Shown here piece by piece: positions 1 to 6,884 of a DNA stretch of 15,326 nt (position 1 is the stretch's first letter; each line of letters begins with the position of its first letter). Under the pieces are notes generated by a model. It was not told the DNA's origin. It ran no database searches and was given only the letters and a program-made list of their open reading frames with translations. Both the position numbers and the translations under genes were made by a program. The stretch is from an uncultured Porphyromonas sp. (GTDB lineage: Bacteria; Bacteroidota; Bacteroidia; Bacteroidales; Porphyromonadaceae). Location: the NCBI RefSeq assembly GCF_905372525.1, contig NZ_CAJPPN010000054.1, positions 1-15,326 on the forward strand, given 5' to 3'.

Positions 1-200
1 TCCTTGACCACCCCACCCTCCTAACCACTCCAACCTCTCCACCTCCCTCTGGACTCCTTGACCACCCTACCCTCCTAACCGCTCCAGCCTCCCCGCCTTC
101 CCCAACCTCTCCGAGCTCCTAACCACCCCACCCACCTAACCACTCCAGCCTCATCGCCTTCCCCAACCTCTCCAAGCTCCTAACCACTCCATCCCCTCTG
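1..200. repeat. C-rich imperfect tandem repeat, unit about 54-62 bases
   Basis: Three and a half related units are visible: 1-54, 55-116, 117-177 and a partial unit from 178. Each opens with a variant of TCCT(T/A)(G/A)ACCACYC and contains CCTAACC(A/G)CTCCA(A/G)CCTC. Units 2 and 3 also share CCTTCCCCAACCTCTCC. The plus strand is strongly pyrimidine-rich. All frames are broken by stops (CTCCTAACC gives TAA), so it is probably not coding. The array may continue past the left edge. A run of nine T (201-209) follows directly. Confidence 0.75.
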
Positions 201-472
201 TTTTTTTTTGACCACCCTACACTCCCGATTTCCCCGTCCTCCTCGACCTCTCTACCTCTCTGTAGCCTCGTGCATCCGTCCTGCCATCCTATACCTACAA
301 GGGCGCTCTCAAAGGCGCTCTCCTTATCCACCTTCACTCTCTAAGGAGGAAATCACTTTCACAGCTTCTTAGGGCTAATACCCTCCGTCCTCTCTTAGAT
401 TCCCGACCTAGCAACGGCAATAGGGGTGAGAACTAAGGTGAGGCGAGGGGCAACGCTAGTAAGAGGGGTAGG

Positions 473-494
473 AGGAGCGGTAGCCCCCGCTCCT
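473..494. repeat. 8-bp inverted repeat
   Basis: AGGAGCGG (473-480) and CCGCTCCT (487-494) pair perfectly around a 6-base loop. There is no T tract on either side, so an intrinsic terminator is not supported. It sits beyond the main terminator of the minus-strand genes. Confidence 0.5.
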
Positions 495-559
495 AGCTCG
501 CGCTGTACCGCACATCTCGGGGGGGCTAGTGGACGTACTGAGGTGGCAGGATAGGATAT

Positions 560-607
560 AAAAAGTTTGCCTCCATCACCTATTATTCTAAGGTGACGGG
601 GGCAAAC
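560..607 (-). terminator. Intrinsic terminator of the lipoprotein A transcript
   Basis: On the minus strand, arms at 607-591 and 581-565 form a stem of about 17 bp with a 9-base loop and two imperfect positions (one G/T, one mismatch). The stem ends in GGCAAAC and is followed immediately by TTTTT (564-560) and an AT-rich stretch, the classic Rho-independent layout. It lies about 435 bases beyond the lipoprotein A stop and is the only clear minus-strand terminator left of that gene. Confidence 0.8.
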
Positions 608-906
608 ATACCGTATCCTCGCTAGAGGACATTATAGGTCTATGATAGAGCTCTCGGAAGGGTATTCCCAGCTCACTCCTATTAAGATTATCGAACGGAG
701 GTCTTCACACCCGCATCATAGAGACTTAGATGAGTGACATAATGTGAGGTATGCACCTAATGCCTAAGAGACCTTGCGAAGCGAGGTAGCAATGGTATAC
801 ACCTCGCACTTCGGAGACTTCATACGAAGGAACAGCTTTTCATCATCGCAGGAACTCTCCCCCAGGGCTAAGCAGCTCTTTGGGCGGGGTACTATCGGAG
901 GAGGCA

Positions 907-946
907 GGGGGCTGATGGGGAGGGAGTCCCCCCCTCGTCAGCCCCC
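907..946. repeat. Very stable G/C hairpin downstream of lipoprotein A
   Basis: GGGGGCTGA (907-915) pairs perfectly with TCAGCCCCC (938-946). The interior can pair further, because GGGG and GGG runs at 917-924 face a run of seven C at 928-934. No T tract follows on either strand. In the minus transcript it would form about 97 bases after the lipoprotein A stop, so a role as a 3'-end stabiliser is more likely than intrinsic termination. Confidence 0.6.
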
Positions 947-1042
947 ACACCCAGCGATAGAGCGATCGGAGTCCCGATAGGACTCAGTAGGCCTGCAGGT
1001 ATCTGGCCGAGCCCATACCTAAGGAGACCGCTATCGAAGACC

Positions 1043-2686
1043 CTACAGGCGACGTGTCTGATCTATGCGTAGCTGTATCTGACGGATGAGCTCACGTCTA
1101 CGATCCAGCAGGGTATACCCAGAGCCACCTCGCTGGAGGAGCGTACGGACGTTACCCGAGTTCTGGAGCTTGAGCTTGTAGGCCTGGATCTCTATGCTGG
1201 GCTTACCCTCCGTGACGGCTTGGTGGACGATGTAGGCATACTGCTTAGTCGCATTGTAGAAGGCGATATACCCCCCATCAAAGGTACGGATATAGCTATA
1301 GCCCCCCTTGGTGAGTAGGGTAAGGAACTCCTTGGTGAGGTAAGAGCGACCGAGGGCATCCATCCAAAAGGCCTTAGAGAGGTCGGTGAAGATTGACTGC
1401 ACACTGGAGACTTCGCCGACGTAGGGATCATCCTGAGGCTTGTTGTCATCCTTGGCCACGTAGAAGTAGCCCCGTACGGCCTCTCCCTCTAGGCTCTTGG
1501 TCGCTCTGAAGCGGTCGTAGCTCGTATTGGAGAGGACATCATCCAGCGTACCGCCCCAGGTGACCTCTTGGGCTCGTATCTCAGTCTTTGTCTTCCCGTG
1601 TATACCTTGGCTACGGAAGCTACCTAGGGGGATACGACCCTCGAGGGGGATCTTGGAAAAGGTCGGGTAGTCCTTGCTCTGGCGGGGGATATAGACCGTC
1701 TCTAGTAGGGCTTGCCCCGAGGGATCGTAGGCGACATTGAGGTTCAGCGGGAGGGTCTTGTTCGTATATACATCCTGCTCGGGTGTCGTGAGGGTATTGT
1801 CCTTCTCATACCCATTGGCCTTGAGGAAGGCTGCGAAGTTCGCGTTGTCACGTAGGTACTTGTCATCCAGGCAGAGCGTGATGGCGGCTTGGTAGCCTCG
1901 ACTACGTTCGCTCTCGAACTCATACTCTAGGAGAGGCATCAGCGTGCTCTGCGTCGCATAGCGGAAGAGTACGACCTCCCCACGCTCCCGGGTACGTGTA
2001 TGCTCACTGAAGCGGCTACGCTCGAAGCGGATCACGTCCTGAAGCGAAGCGGGGAACTTCTGTAGGGGGAGGATGTACTGGATCGATCCGCTCTGTACGA
2101 CCTCGATCTCACGGACGAGTGTCCCTGTCGAGAGGTTGATCTTCGCCGTACGCTGTGCCTCCCCCTCGTTGGGCTGGGCCGTGATGCTGATACGTCCCTT
2201 GATCCGACTATCGACAGTCAGCCAGCTCTCTGGTGTGGGGAGCTCGACCCTGAGCTCCTCGACATTAGCATAGTAGGTCACGACCTCTTGTCCCCCTTCT
2301 ACGGGGAAGGTCACCCGATTAGCCCCGAGGTCGAGGAGCACCTCGGAGGCACTCTGGCGAAGAGCGACTCGGCGCTGCTCGCCACCAGCATTCACGATCA
2401 CAGAGCCCTGGCGATCCTGCCCCTGCTGGTTGGCCTTTGCTCGTACCTTGAGGGTATTGCCCTCCTGCGTGAGGACGACCCAGTCGGCCTCCTGAGGTGA
2501 GGTGGCCGTCCAGTGACTACGATTGGTCGTGACGGTAAGGGTCTGCTCCGAGCCCCCCTTGTCGAAGGTTAGGCTCGTCGTGGAGAGCTCGAGCGTGACC
2601 TCCTCGGGTAGCTCCTGCGTCTTGCAGGCTGCGAGGAGGATGATGAGGAGAGATAGGCTGAGGAGAGATCTGAATAGTTGTCTCAT
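1043..2686 (-). CDS. Lipoprotein A: tandem-BACON lipoprotein (type A/D C-terminus)
   Basis: 547 aa. A signal peptide with a hydrophobic core (LLSLSLLIILLAA) ends in the lipobox Cys21, so it is a lipid-anchored envelope protein. Two BACON domains follow: about 30-110 (LELSTTSLTF, W60, AGGEQRRV) and about 117-198 (FPVEGG, WLTV, EIEVVQ). BACON folds are immunoglobulin-like and often occur in Bacteroidota carbohydrate-binding or mucin-associated proteins. The remaining residues (about 203-547) form a region I do not recognise, with the family motifs YILP, FRYATQS, LLEYE, CLD.KYLR, DPYVGEV and FWMDALG, ending in a basic helix. Its C-terminal region is closest to lipoprotein D. It stands 347 bases after the PorV-like gene, behind a probable terminator, so it may have its own promoter, but none was clear. 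The start is the only Met giving a complete signal peptide. Function unknown; no catalytic motif was seen. Confidence 0.9.
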   Translation of the reverse strand: MRQLFRSLLSLSLLIILLAACKTQELPEEVTLELSTTSLTFDKGGSEQTLTVTTNRSHWTATSPQEADWVVLTQEGNTLKVRAKANQQGQDRQGSVIVNAGGEQRRVALRQSASEVLLDLGANRVTFPVEGGQEVVTYYANVEELRVELPTPESWLTVDSRIKGRISITAQPNEGEAQRTAKINLSTGTLVREIEVVQSGSIQYILPLQKFPASLQDVIRFERSRFSEHTRTRERGEVVLFRYATQSTLMPLLEYEFESERSRGYQAAITLCLDDKYLRDNANFAAFLKANGYEKDNTLTTPEQDVYTNKTLPLNLNVAYDPSGQALLETVYIPRQSKDYPTFSKIPLEGRIPLGSFRSQGIHGKTKTEIRAQEVTWGGTLDDVLSNTSYDRFRATKSLEGEAVRGYFYVAKDDNKPQDDPYVGEVSSVQSIFTDLSKAFWMDALGRSYLTKEFLTLLTKGGYSYIRTFDGGYIAFYNATKQYAYIVHQAVTEGKPSIEIQAYKLKLQNSGNVRTLLQRGGSGYTLLDRRRELIRQIQLRIDQTRRL

Positions 2687-2830
2687 AGTGCGCTACAATT
2701 ATGTGTACGGGATGATCGGGCAGAGACTCCATCTATCCCGATGAAGCTCTAGCAAACTGCCCTCTAGGAGAAGAGTATAGAGATATGCCCTATCGCAGGG
2801 CTCTATGCCTAGTGCGTGGCATACCAAGTG

Positions 2831-2860
2831 TAGGGGCTATGAGCCGTAAGCTCTCCCCTA
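2831..2860. repeat. Nested hairpin upstream of lipoprotein A
   Basis: The outer stem is TAGGGG (2831-2836) with CCCCTA (2855-2860). The inner stem is GAGC (2841-2844) with GCTC (2850-2853) around CGTAA. An internal loop lies between the stems. There is no T tract. It would sit about 145-175 bases upstream of the lipoprotein A start, in the transcript leader if transcription begins upstream. Confidence 0.5.
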
Positions 2861-2937
2861 TGGCCACCGAGCACACTCATAGCGAGGGAAGCAACGCCCC
2901 TCACATAAAGCAGTACCCCGAGGCGAGAGAATAGTAA

Positions 2938-2977
2938 AGGTGGCCACACCGTAGCCTAGGCTATGATGCAGCCACCT
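2938..2977. repeat. Cruciform-like element: 7-bp arms enclosing a 12-base palindrome
   Basis: Outer arms AGGTGGC (2938-2944) and GCCACCT (2971-2977) are perfect. Between them lies the exact 12-base palindrome TAGCCTAGGCTA (2952-2963). On the minus strand the structure is followed by TTTACTATTCTC, so weak termination is possible. A protein-binding operator is the alternative. Neither is shown by the sequence alone. Confidence 0.5.
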
Positions 2978-2983
2978 AACAAG

Positions 2984-3042
2984 AAAATGAAAAGAAAACC
3001 AGCCTCTAGCTAAAGAGGTGGAGGGGGATGAGCCTAGAGGCT
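2984..3042 (-). terminator. Probable terminator overlapping the end of the PorV-like gene
   Basis: In the minus direction AGCCTCTAG (3042-3034, containing the TAG stop) pairs perfectly over 9 bp with CTAGAGGCT (3009-3001). A shorter alternative, CCTCT/AGAGG, lies inside 3018-3003. Either stem is followed at once by the T-rich stretch GGTTTTCTTTTCATTTTC. The large loop of the 9-bp version and the interrupted T tract make it weaker than a textbook terminator. It would separate the B / protease / PorV-like unit from lipoprotein A. Confidence 0.55.
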
Positions 3043-4002
3043 ATAGCCAAGCGTCAGCTGGAAGGCTGACTTCCCCCCGCTCACCCGAGGAGTGATGTAC
3101 GTACCATCGAGAGCAAACTGATGGTAGCGGAGCCCAAGACCGACACTGAAGGCCTTAGCTCCGTTCGTATCTAGGCTATAACCCAGGCGTGCAGCTACGA
3201 GCTGGTGATAGAGATACTCACCTCCGAAGTGCATGAGCAGGGAGGAAGCATCATTCGGGAGGAAGAAGTAGTCCGCACCGAGCCCTAAGGACAGATGATG
3301 CTCACCCTCTACCCCATAGCCGATCTCACCCCCAGCACCTACAGAGGCAGGTGGATAGATGGAGGGACCATGAGCGCGCTGCTGGAAGCTTGGCCCAAGG
3401 TTGCGAAGCTTAGCCCCGACGACGAAGTCGATCCCCGTCTTGGCGATCTCCTCACTGCTCCGATAGAAGGCTCCTAGACCGAAGACAAAGGTCGAGGCAC
3501 TGCTCCCCTGATCGGTAGAGATATAGCTCCCCGTAGCATAGGCCGAGAGCGTCCCGAAGCGGAGGGCATAGCCGAGGTCTAGGGCATAGTCCTTGAGCGT
3601 ACGAGCCTGCTTGGCGATAACCCCATTATTGTCTACAGGGTAGTACTTCAGTCCCCCCAGATAGCGGATGCCGCCGAAGAAGGCCTGGTTACCGAGGCGG
3701 AGACCAGCCGTGACGTCATAGAGTCCGAGGGAGCCCTCTAGCCCCTCGACCTTACCGAAGAACTGCCCAGCAGCCGAGACTGATAGGAGTCCGTCCTGAT
3801 AGAGACGTGAGGTGGGGTTAGCGTAGATATGGGCTACATCGCTCTCGCCATAGTGGTTCCCCCCGAGGGCGGAGGTACGAGCGTCAGCCGACAGCTCCAG
3901 CAGGGGAAGTGAGCGAGTGGCTGCGACCTTCTTCTGAGCCTGCAGTGTCGTACCACAGAGCAGGGATGCCAGCAGGAGCAGCGAATATGCTTTCTTGTTC
4001 AT
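3034..4002 (-). CDS. PorV/PorQ-family outer-membrane beta-barrel protein
   Basis: 322 aa. A type I signal peptide (residues 1-22, ending LQA before QKK) has no lipobox. The mature N-terminus carries the family signature: LELSADARTSALGGNH at about 35-50, then an NPT motif close to the usual Asp...Asn-Pro-Ala. Alternating beta-strands follow, ending in the aromatic-rich strand LTLGYSL typical of outer-membrane barrels. In this family PorV carries T9SS cargo to the surface sortase PorU, and PorQ is part of the surface attachment complex; this protein is a paralogue that I cannot assign to either. It starts 12 bases after the stop of a T9SS-cargo protease, so the two are almost certainly co-transcribed. 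A role as partner or shuttle for that protease is an inference. Length agrees with the shorter, PorQ-sized family members. Confidence 0.8.
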   Translation of the reverse strand: MNKKAYSLLLLASLLCGTTLQAQKKVAATRSLPLLELSADARTSALGGNHYGESDVAHIYANPTSRLYQDGLLSVSAAGQFFGKVEGLEGSLGLYDVTAGLRLGNQAFFGGIRYLGGLKYYPVDNNGVIAKQARTLKDYALDLGYALRFGTLSAYATGSYISTDQGSSASTFVFGLGAFYRSSEEIAKTGIDFVVGAKLRNLGPSFQQRAHGPSIYPPASVGAGGEIGYGVEGEHHLSLGLGADYFFLPNDASSLLMHFGGEYLYHQLVAARLGYSLDTNGAKAFSVGLGLRYHQFALDGTYITPRVSGGKSAFQLTLGYSL

Positions 4003-4014
4003 AGGGAGGGAAGA

Positions 4015-6813
4015 TTAGTTTTTGACGAAGGACTTCGTGGTGGTGCCTTGGGCAGACTTCACCTTCAGCGTGTAGGCTCCTGGGGCAAGCTTGCCGACAG
4101 AGAGTCTGATCGTACCATCACCCGATACGTTGTGCTTGTTCTCGTAGGCCTTAGCTCCGAGGAGGCTGTAGATCTCTACGGTGACCTGACCGGCTCTAGG
4201 ATTGACGGCGAGGTTCATCGTCGTCTTCGCAGGGATGGGGTAGGCTGCGTAGAGGACATCGGAGACGTTCGTGACGACACGTACGGGGATCGTGGTGCGG
4301 ATCGCAGGGCTGAAGCCATCATTGACCTCTACGGTGACCGTCGAGGTACCCGTCTTGAGCCCTTGTATGATGAGCTTGCCTTGGTTGGAGATGCTCACCG
4401 AGGCGACAGAGGCATCAGAGCTCGTAGCCTTGTAGGTCAGAGGTACTCCCTCCGTGCTGGTGGAGAAGAGGGCTGGGATCTCGATGGGGAGCTGCTGCGA
4501 TAGGCCTACGATCTGAGCGGGCTGCTGGCTACTGTTGAAGGTAGGAGCGACGTAGGTGTAGACCTCGAAGGGTACAGTGAGCTCGGACTTAGCACCGAGG
4601 ATATCGGTAGCCGTGAGCTTGATCTCGTACTTACCGGGCTCGGCGACAGCACGCAGGGTGAACTTCATCTTACCATCCTTGACCTCTTCATAGCTCACCC
4701 CTCTGGTCTCTCCACCGACATTGACGGAGAACTTATGTCCATCAGGGTCAGAGATAGCGACTGTGAAGGTTGGCTTCTGGACAGAGGAGACTCGTAGCTT
4801 CCCTTCGGCCTCGAGCTTGAGGACAGGAGGGTTATTCTTACGCGTCGTGAACTCAGCGAAGGTGGGGAGGGACTTCTGCTCCCATCTATCGACAGCTACG
4901 ACACCGATATGGTACTTCGTATTGTCCTTGAGGGCAGCCAGAGGTACAGCTACCTTAGCCCCCTTGGCGTAGCCCAGACCATTGATACGGGCATAGAGTG
5001 CATCCTTGACCTTCTCATAGTTAGCCTCTGTCAGAGGGGTCTCGGAGAGGTAGAAGCGGTACTCCAGAGGCTTCCCACCCTGGGCTTCGACACCAGTCCA
5101 GGAGACATCAGCCGTCGTAAAGGAGATATTCTCTACCTTGACATCAGTGATTGTCTTGGGCTTGATACCGCTGTTGGATGCAAAGAGCATGGAGGCATCG
5201 ATATAGCCTCGGCCAAGGCGACCTCTGTAGGAGGGGTTCTCTGCGTCTATATCCTTTTCCTTGAGGGAGCCGAGGAGGCGGATCTCACAGTCCTTGTTGG
5301 TGAAGCCCGGCTTCCCGAACTCAGAGACGAGCAGAGCAGCGATACCAGATACGTGGGGGCAGGCCATGGAGGTACCCTGCATGTAGCCGTACTCCTGTGT
5401 CTTCATAATCTTCTTGGAGAGTGTGCTGAGCACGCCACCCTTAGAATATCTTTCATCTCCCCCTGGAGCCATGATGTCGACCCAGTCACCGCGGTTGGTA
5501 TAGGGAGCGGCCTTCCATCCTGGCCCCATCGAGGAGACAGCGATGACAGGTGGGTAGGCTCCAGGGAAGGAGCGGTAGTCCTGACCATCATTACCGGCGG
5601 CGAAGATGACTACCCCACCCTTCATCGGGGAGGTGGGGAGTTGGTTCCCCTTATCGTCACAGCCAGCATACTTGATGAAGTAGTCGATAGCGTCCTTGAG
5701 GGACTCAGGGATCTCCGTAATCCCAGCGTTGTAGCGGAAGCCCCAGGAGTTCTGAGCGATGACAGCACCGTTATTAGCCGCATAGACGAGGGCTCGCTGG
5801 GAGTTCCCGTTCTCACGTTCTACACCGAAGATCTGGCAGCTCATCAGGCGGGCACCCGAGCCTGTGCTACCATTCCCCCCAGCGACACCAGAGACTCCGA
5901 TACCATTATTGTTCCGAGCAGCTACTGTCCCTGCTACGTGTGTCCCGTGGGAGACATCATCGGGGTAAAGCTTGGGGTGTCCTTTACCGCCATTGTAGGT
6001 AGAGATGAAGTTAGCCCCATGGACGTCATCGACGACCCCATTGTTATCGTCGTCCACGCCAGGCTTCCCATTCTTCTCCGCTTCGTTGACATAGAGGTTG
6101 TCTACGAGGTCGGGGTGATCGGTGTCAATCCCGCCATCGATGATAGCGACGATAACGTTGGACTTCCCAGCTTGTGTCTCCCAAGCCTTGAAGAGGCCGA
6201 TATCGGCACCTGCCACTCTATGGTCTCCTGTCCCCGTATTGTTGTAGTGCCACTGGTCTGCCAGCTGCGGGTCATTGAATGGCAACGTCGCATCATGCCT
6301 ACTAGCAGGGGGCAGGTCTACACCCACGGGCGTTCCCTGTGGATATGCTAGCTGGAGGACAGGCTCGGTGTAGTCGATCTCAGGGACACTCATCAGGGAC
6401 TGCATAGCAGCCTTCAGGTCCTGCTTCTCGTCGAAGCGGACGACGTACCAGAGGTCGAGCCCTGCCCTACGCATACGTCCTTCGTAGCGGGGGTCGATGG
6501 GGAATAGAGGCTCCATCGAGCTGGCGCCTAGTCTCTGTAACGTAGAGGAGAAGAGAGAGGGGAGTGCCTGCATAGCGGTACTACTCCCGGCATCGAAGGC
6601 TCGGAGGCCCTCCTTGGCACTGCGATGGACGCGGACGTAGAGTTCCCCGGGGATAGCTCCCGCGGTGGGGAGATTGGAGGGGAGTCGATCAGAGCGCAGA
6701 TCGGAAGAGCTCTGCTGCTCCTGACCTGTGGGAGGAGCCTGGTCTAGCTCCTTCTGGCAGGCCGTGATCGCCAGTCCAGCCAGGAGCGAGAGGGTCAGTA
6801 CTGTTCTTTTCAT
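4015..6813 (-). CDS. S8 (subtilisin-like) serine protease with T9SS sorting domain and lipobox
   Basis: 932 aa. Residues 1-19 are a signal sequence with a lipobox-like end (LAITAC, Cys19). About 54-157 resemble a subtilase propeptide. The S8 catalytic domain spans about 200-545, with Asp226 in AIIDGGIDTDHPD, His289 in SHGTHVAGT, oxyanion Asn408 in FAAGND and Ser482 in GTSMACPHVSG. An Asp-rich stretch after the catalytic Asp (VDDDNNGVVDD) may bind calcium. Then come an FN3-like domain (552-658), a cadherin/Ig-like domain with SDPDGHKF (about 664-752), a second Ig-like domain (about 753-848) and a type A T9SS C-terminal domain (851-932; YPIPA at 858, final strand FVKN). The triad is complete, so it should be active. 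It should be exported to the Sec pathway, then sorted by T9SS to the surface. Having both a lipobox and a sorting domain is unusual. It follows lipoprotein B by 71 bases and precedes the PorV-like gene by 12. Confidence 0.93.
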   Translation of the reverse strand: MKRTVLTLSLLAGLAITACQKELDQAPPTGQEQQSSSDLRSDRLPSNLPTAGAIPGELYVRVHRSAKEGLRAFDAGSSTAMQALPSLFSSTLQRLGASSMEPLFPIDPRYEGRMRRAGLDLWYVVRFDEKQDLKAAMQSLMSVPEIDYTEPVLQLAYPQGTPVGVDLPPASRHDATLPFNDPQLADQWHYNNTGTGDHRVAGADIGLFKAWETQAGKSNVIVAIIDGGIDTDHPDLVDNLYVNEAEKNGKPGVDDDNNGVVDDVHGANFISTYNGGKGHPKLYPDDVSHGTHVAGTVAARNNNGIGVSGVAGGNGSTGSGARLMSCQIFGVERENGNSQRALVYAANNGAVIAQNSWGFRYNAGITEIPESLKDAIDYFIKYAGCDDKGNQLPTSPMKGGVVIFAAGNDGQDYRSFPGAYPPVIAVSSMGPGWKAAPYTNRGDWVDIMAPGGDERYSKGGVLSTLSKKIMKTQEYGYMQGTSMACPHVSGIAALLVSEFGKPGFTNKDCEIRLLGSLKEKDIDAENPSYRGRLGRGYIDASMLFASNSGIKPKTITDVKVENISFTTADVSWTGVEAQGGKPLEYRFYLSETPLTEANYEKVKDALYARINGLGYAKGAKVAVPLAALKDNTKYHIGVVAVDRWEQKSLPTFAEFTTRKNNPPVLKLEAEGKLRVSSVQKPTFTVAISDPDGHKFSVNVGGETRGVSYEEVKDGKMKFTLRAVAEPGKYEIKLTATDILGAKSELTVPFEVYTYVAPTFNSSQQPAQIVGLSQQLPIEIPALFSTSTEGVPLTYKATSSDASVASVSISNQGKLIIQGLKTGTSTVTVEVNDGFSPAIRTTIPVRVVTNVSDVLYAAYPIPAKTTMNLAVNPRAGQVTVEIYSLLGAKAYENKHNVSGDGTIRLSVGKLAPGAYTLKVKSAQGTTTKSFVKN

Positions 6814-6848
6814 TGTTCTATTCCTTGAATTAAAGGGTGAAGTTATTA

Positions 6849-6861
6849 CCCAATTATTGGG
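6849..6861. promoter_or_regulatory. Short perfect inverted repeat in the leader of the protease gene
   Basis: CCCAAT, one T, ATTGGG lies in the 71-base AT-rich gap between lipoprotein B and the protease, 36-48 bases upstream of the protease ATG. It could be an operator half-site pair or a small RNA hairpin, although the loop is too small without opening a pair. No TTTG / TAnnTTTG promoter was found in the gap, so the protease is probably read from the lipoprotein B promoter. Confidence 0.35.
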
Positions 6862-6884
6862 GTTCCTTATCTATATGAGGGTTC

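Larger units (their letters stand above)
201..1042. other. Gene-free region downstream of lipoprotein A
   Basis: No credible gene was found on either strand. Read in the minus direction after the lipoprotein A stop, it contains a 6-bp hairpin (969-985, GAGTCC/GGACTC), a strong G/C hairpin (907-946), a small hairpin with a GAA loop (771-787), a TCCTC/GAGGA hairpin (616-629), the intrinsic terminator at 560-607, and an 8-bp hairpin (473-494, AGGAGCGG/CCGCTCCT). Short open frames here have no start context or recognisable product. Confidence 0.6.
2687..3033. other. Hairpin-rich 347-base gap before lipoprotein A
   Basis: No gene was found. In minus order it holds the 3' hairpin of the PorV-like gene (2984-3042), a cruciform-like element (2938-2977), a nested hairpin (2831-2860), a 6-bp hairpin TATGCC/GGCATA (2804-2823), and a GCCC/GGGC hairpin (2787-2801) flanked by a bulged ATAGAG/CTCTAT pair. 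No TTTG / TAnnTTTG promoter pair was found, so any promoter for lipoprotein A is not recognised. This could be a structured 5' leader. Confidence 0.55.

Noticed and set aside
1..200. CRISPR array
   Set aside because: Units are imperfect and contiguous, without constant repeats and unique spacers, and no cas gene is present.
201..209. T9 run as a phase-variation tract
   Set aside because: It lies in no credible gene or promoter, so slippage would have no visible effect.
119..337. 72-codon minus-strand frame at the left edge
   Set aside because: It runs into the tandem repeat, has Gly/Trp/Arg-rich low-complexity content and no relatives or start context that I can recognise.
603..610. TATGTTTG on the minus strand, a -7 promoter match
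   Set aside because: No TTTG lies 17-23 bases upstream, and it is embedded at the base of the terminator stem.
4909..6351. 480-codon open frame on the plus strand
   Set aside because: It lies entirely antisense to the well-supported S8 protease, has no signal, motif or start context, and results from the high-GC codon pattern of the real gene.
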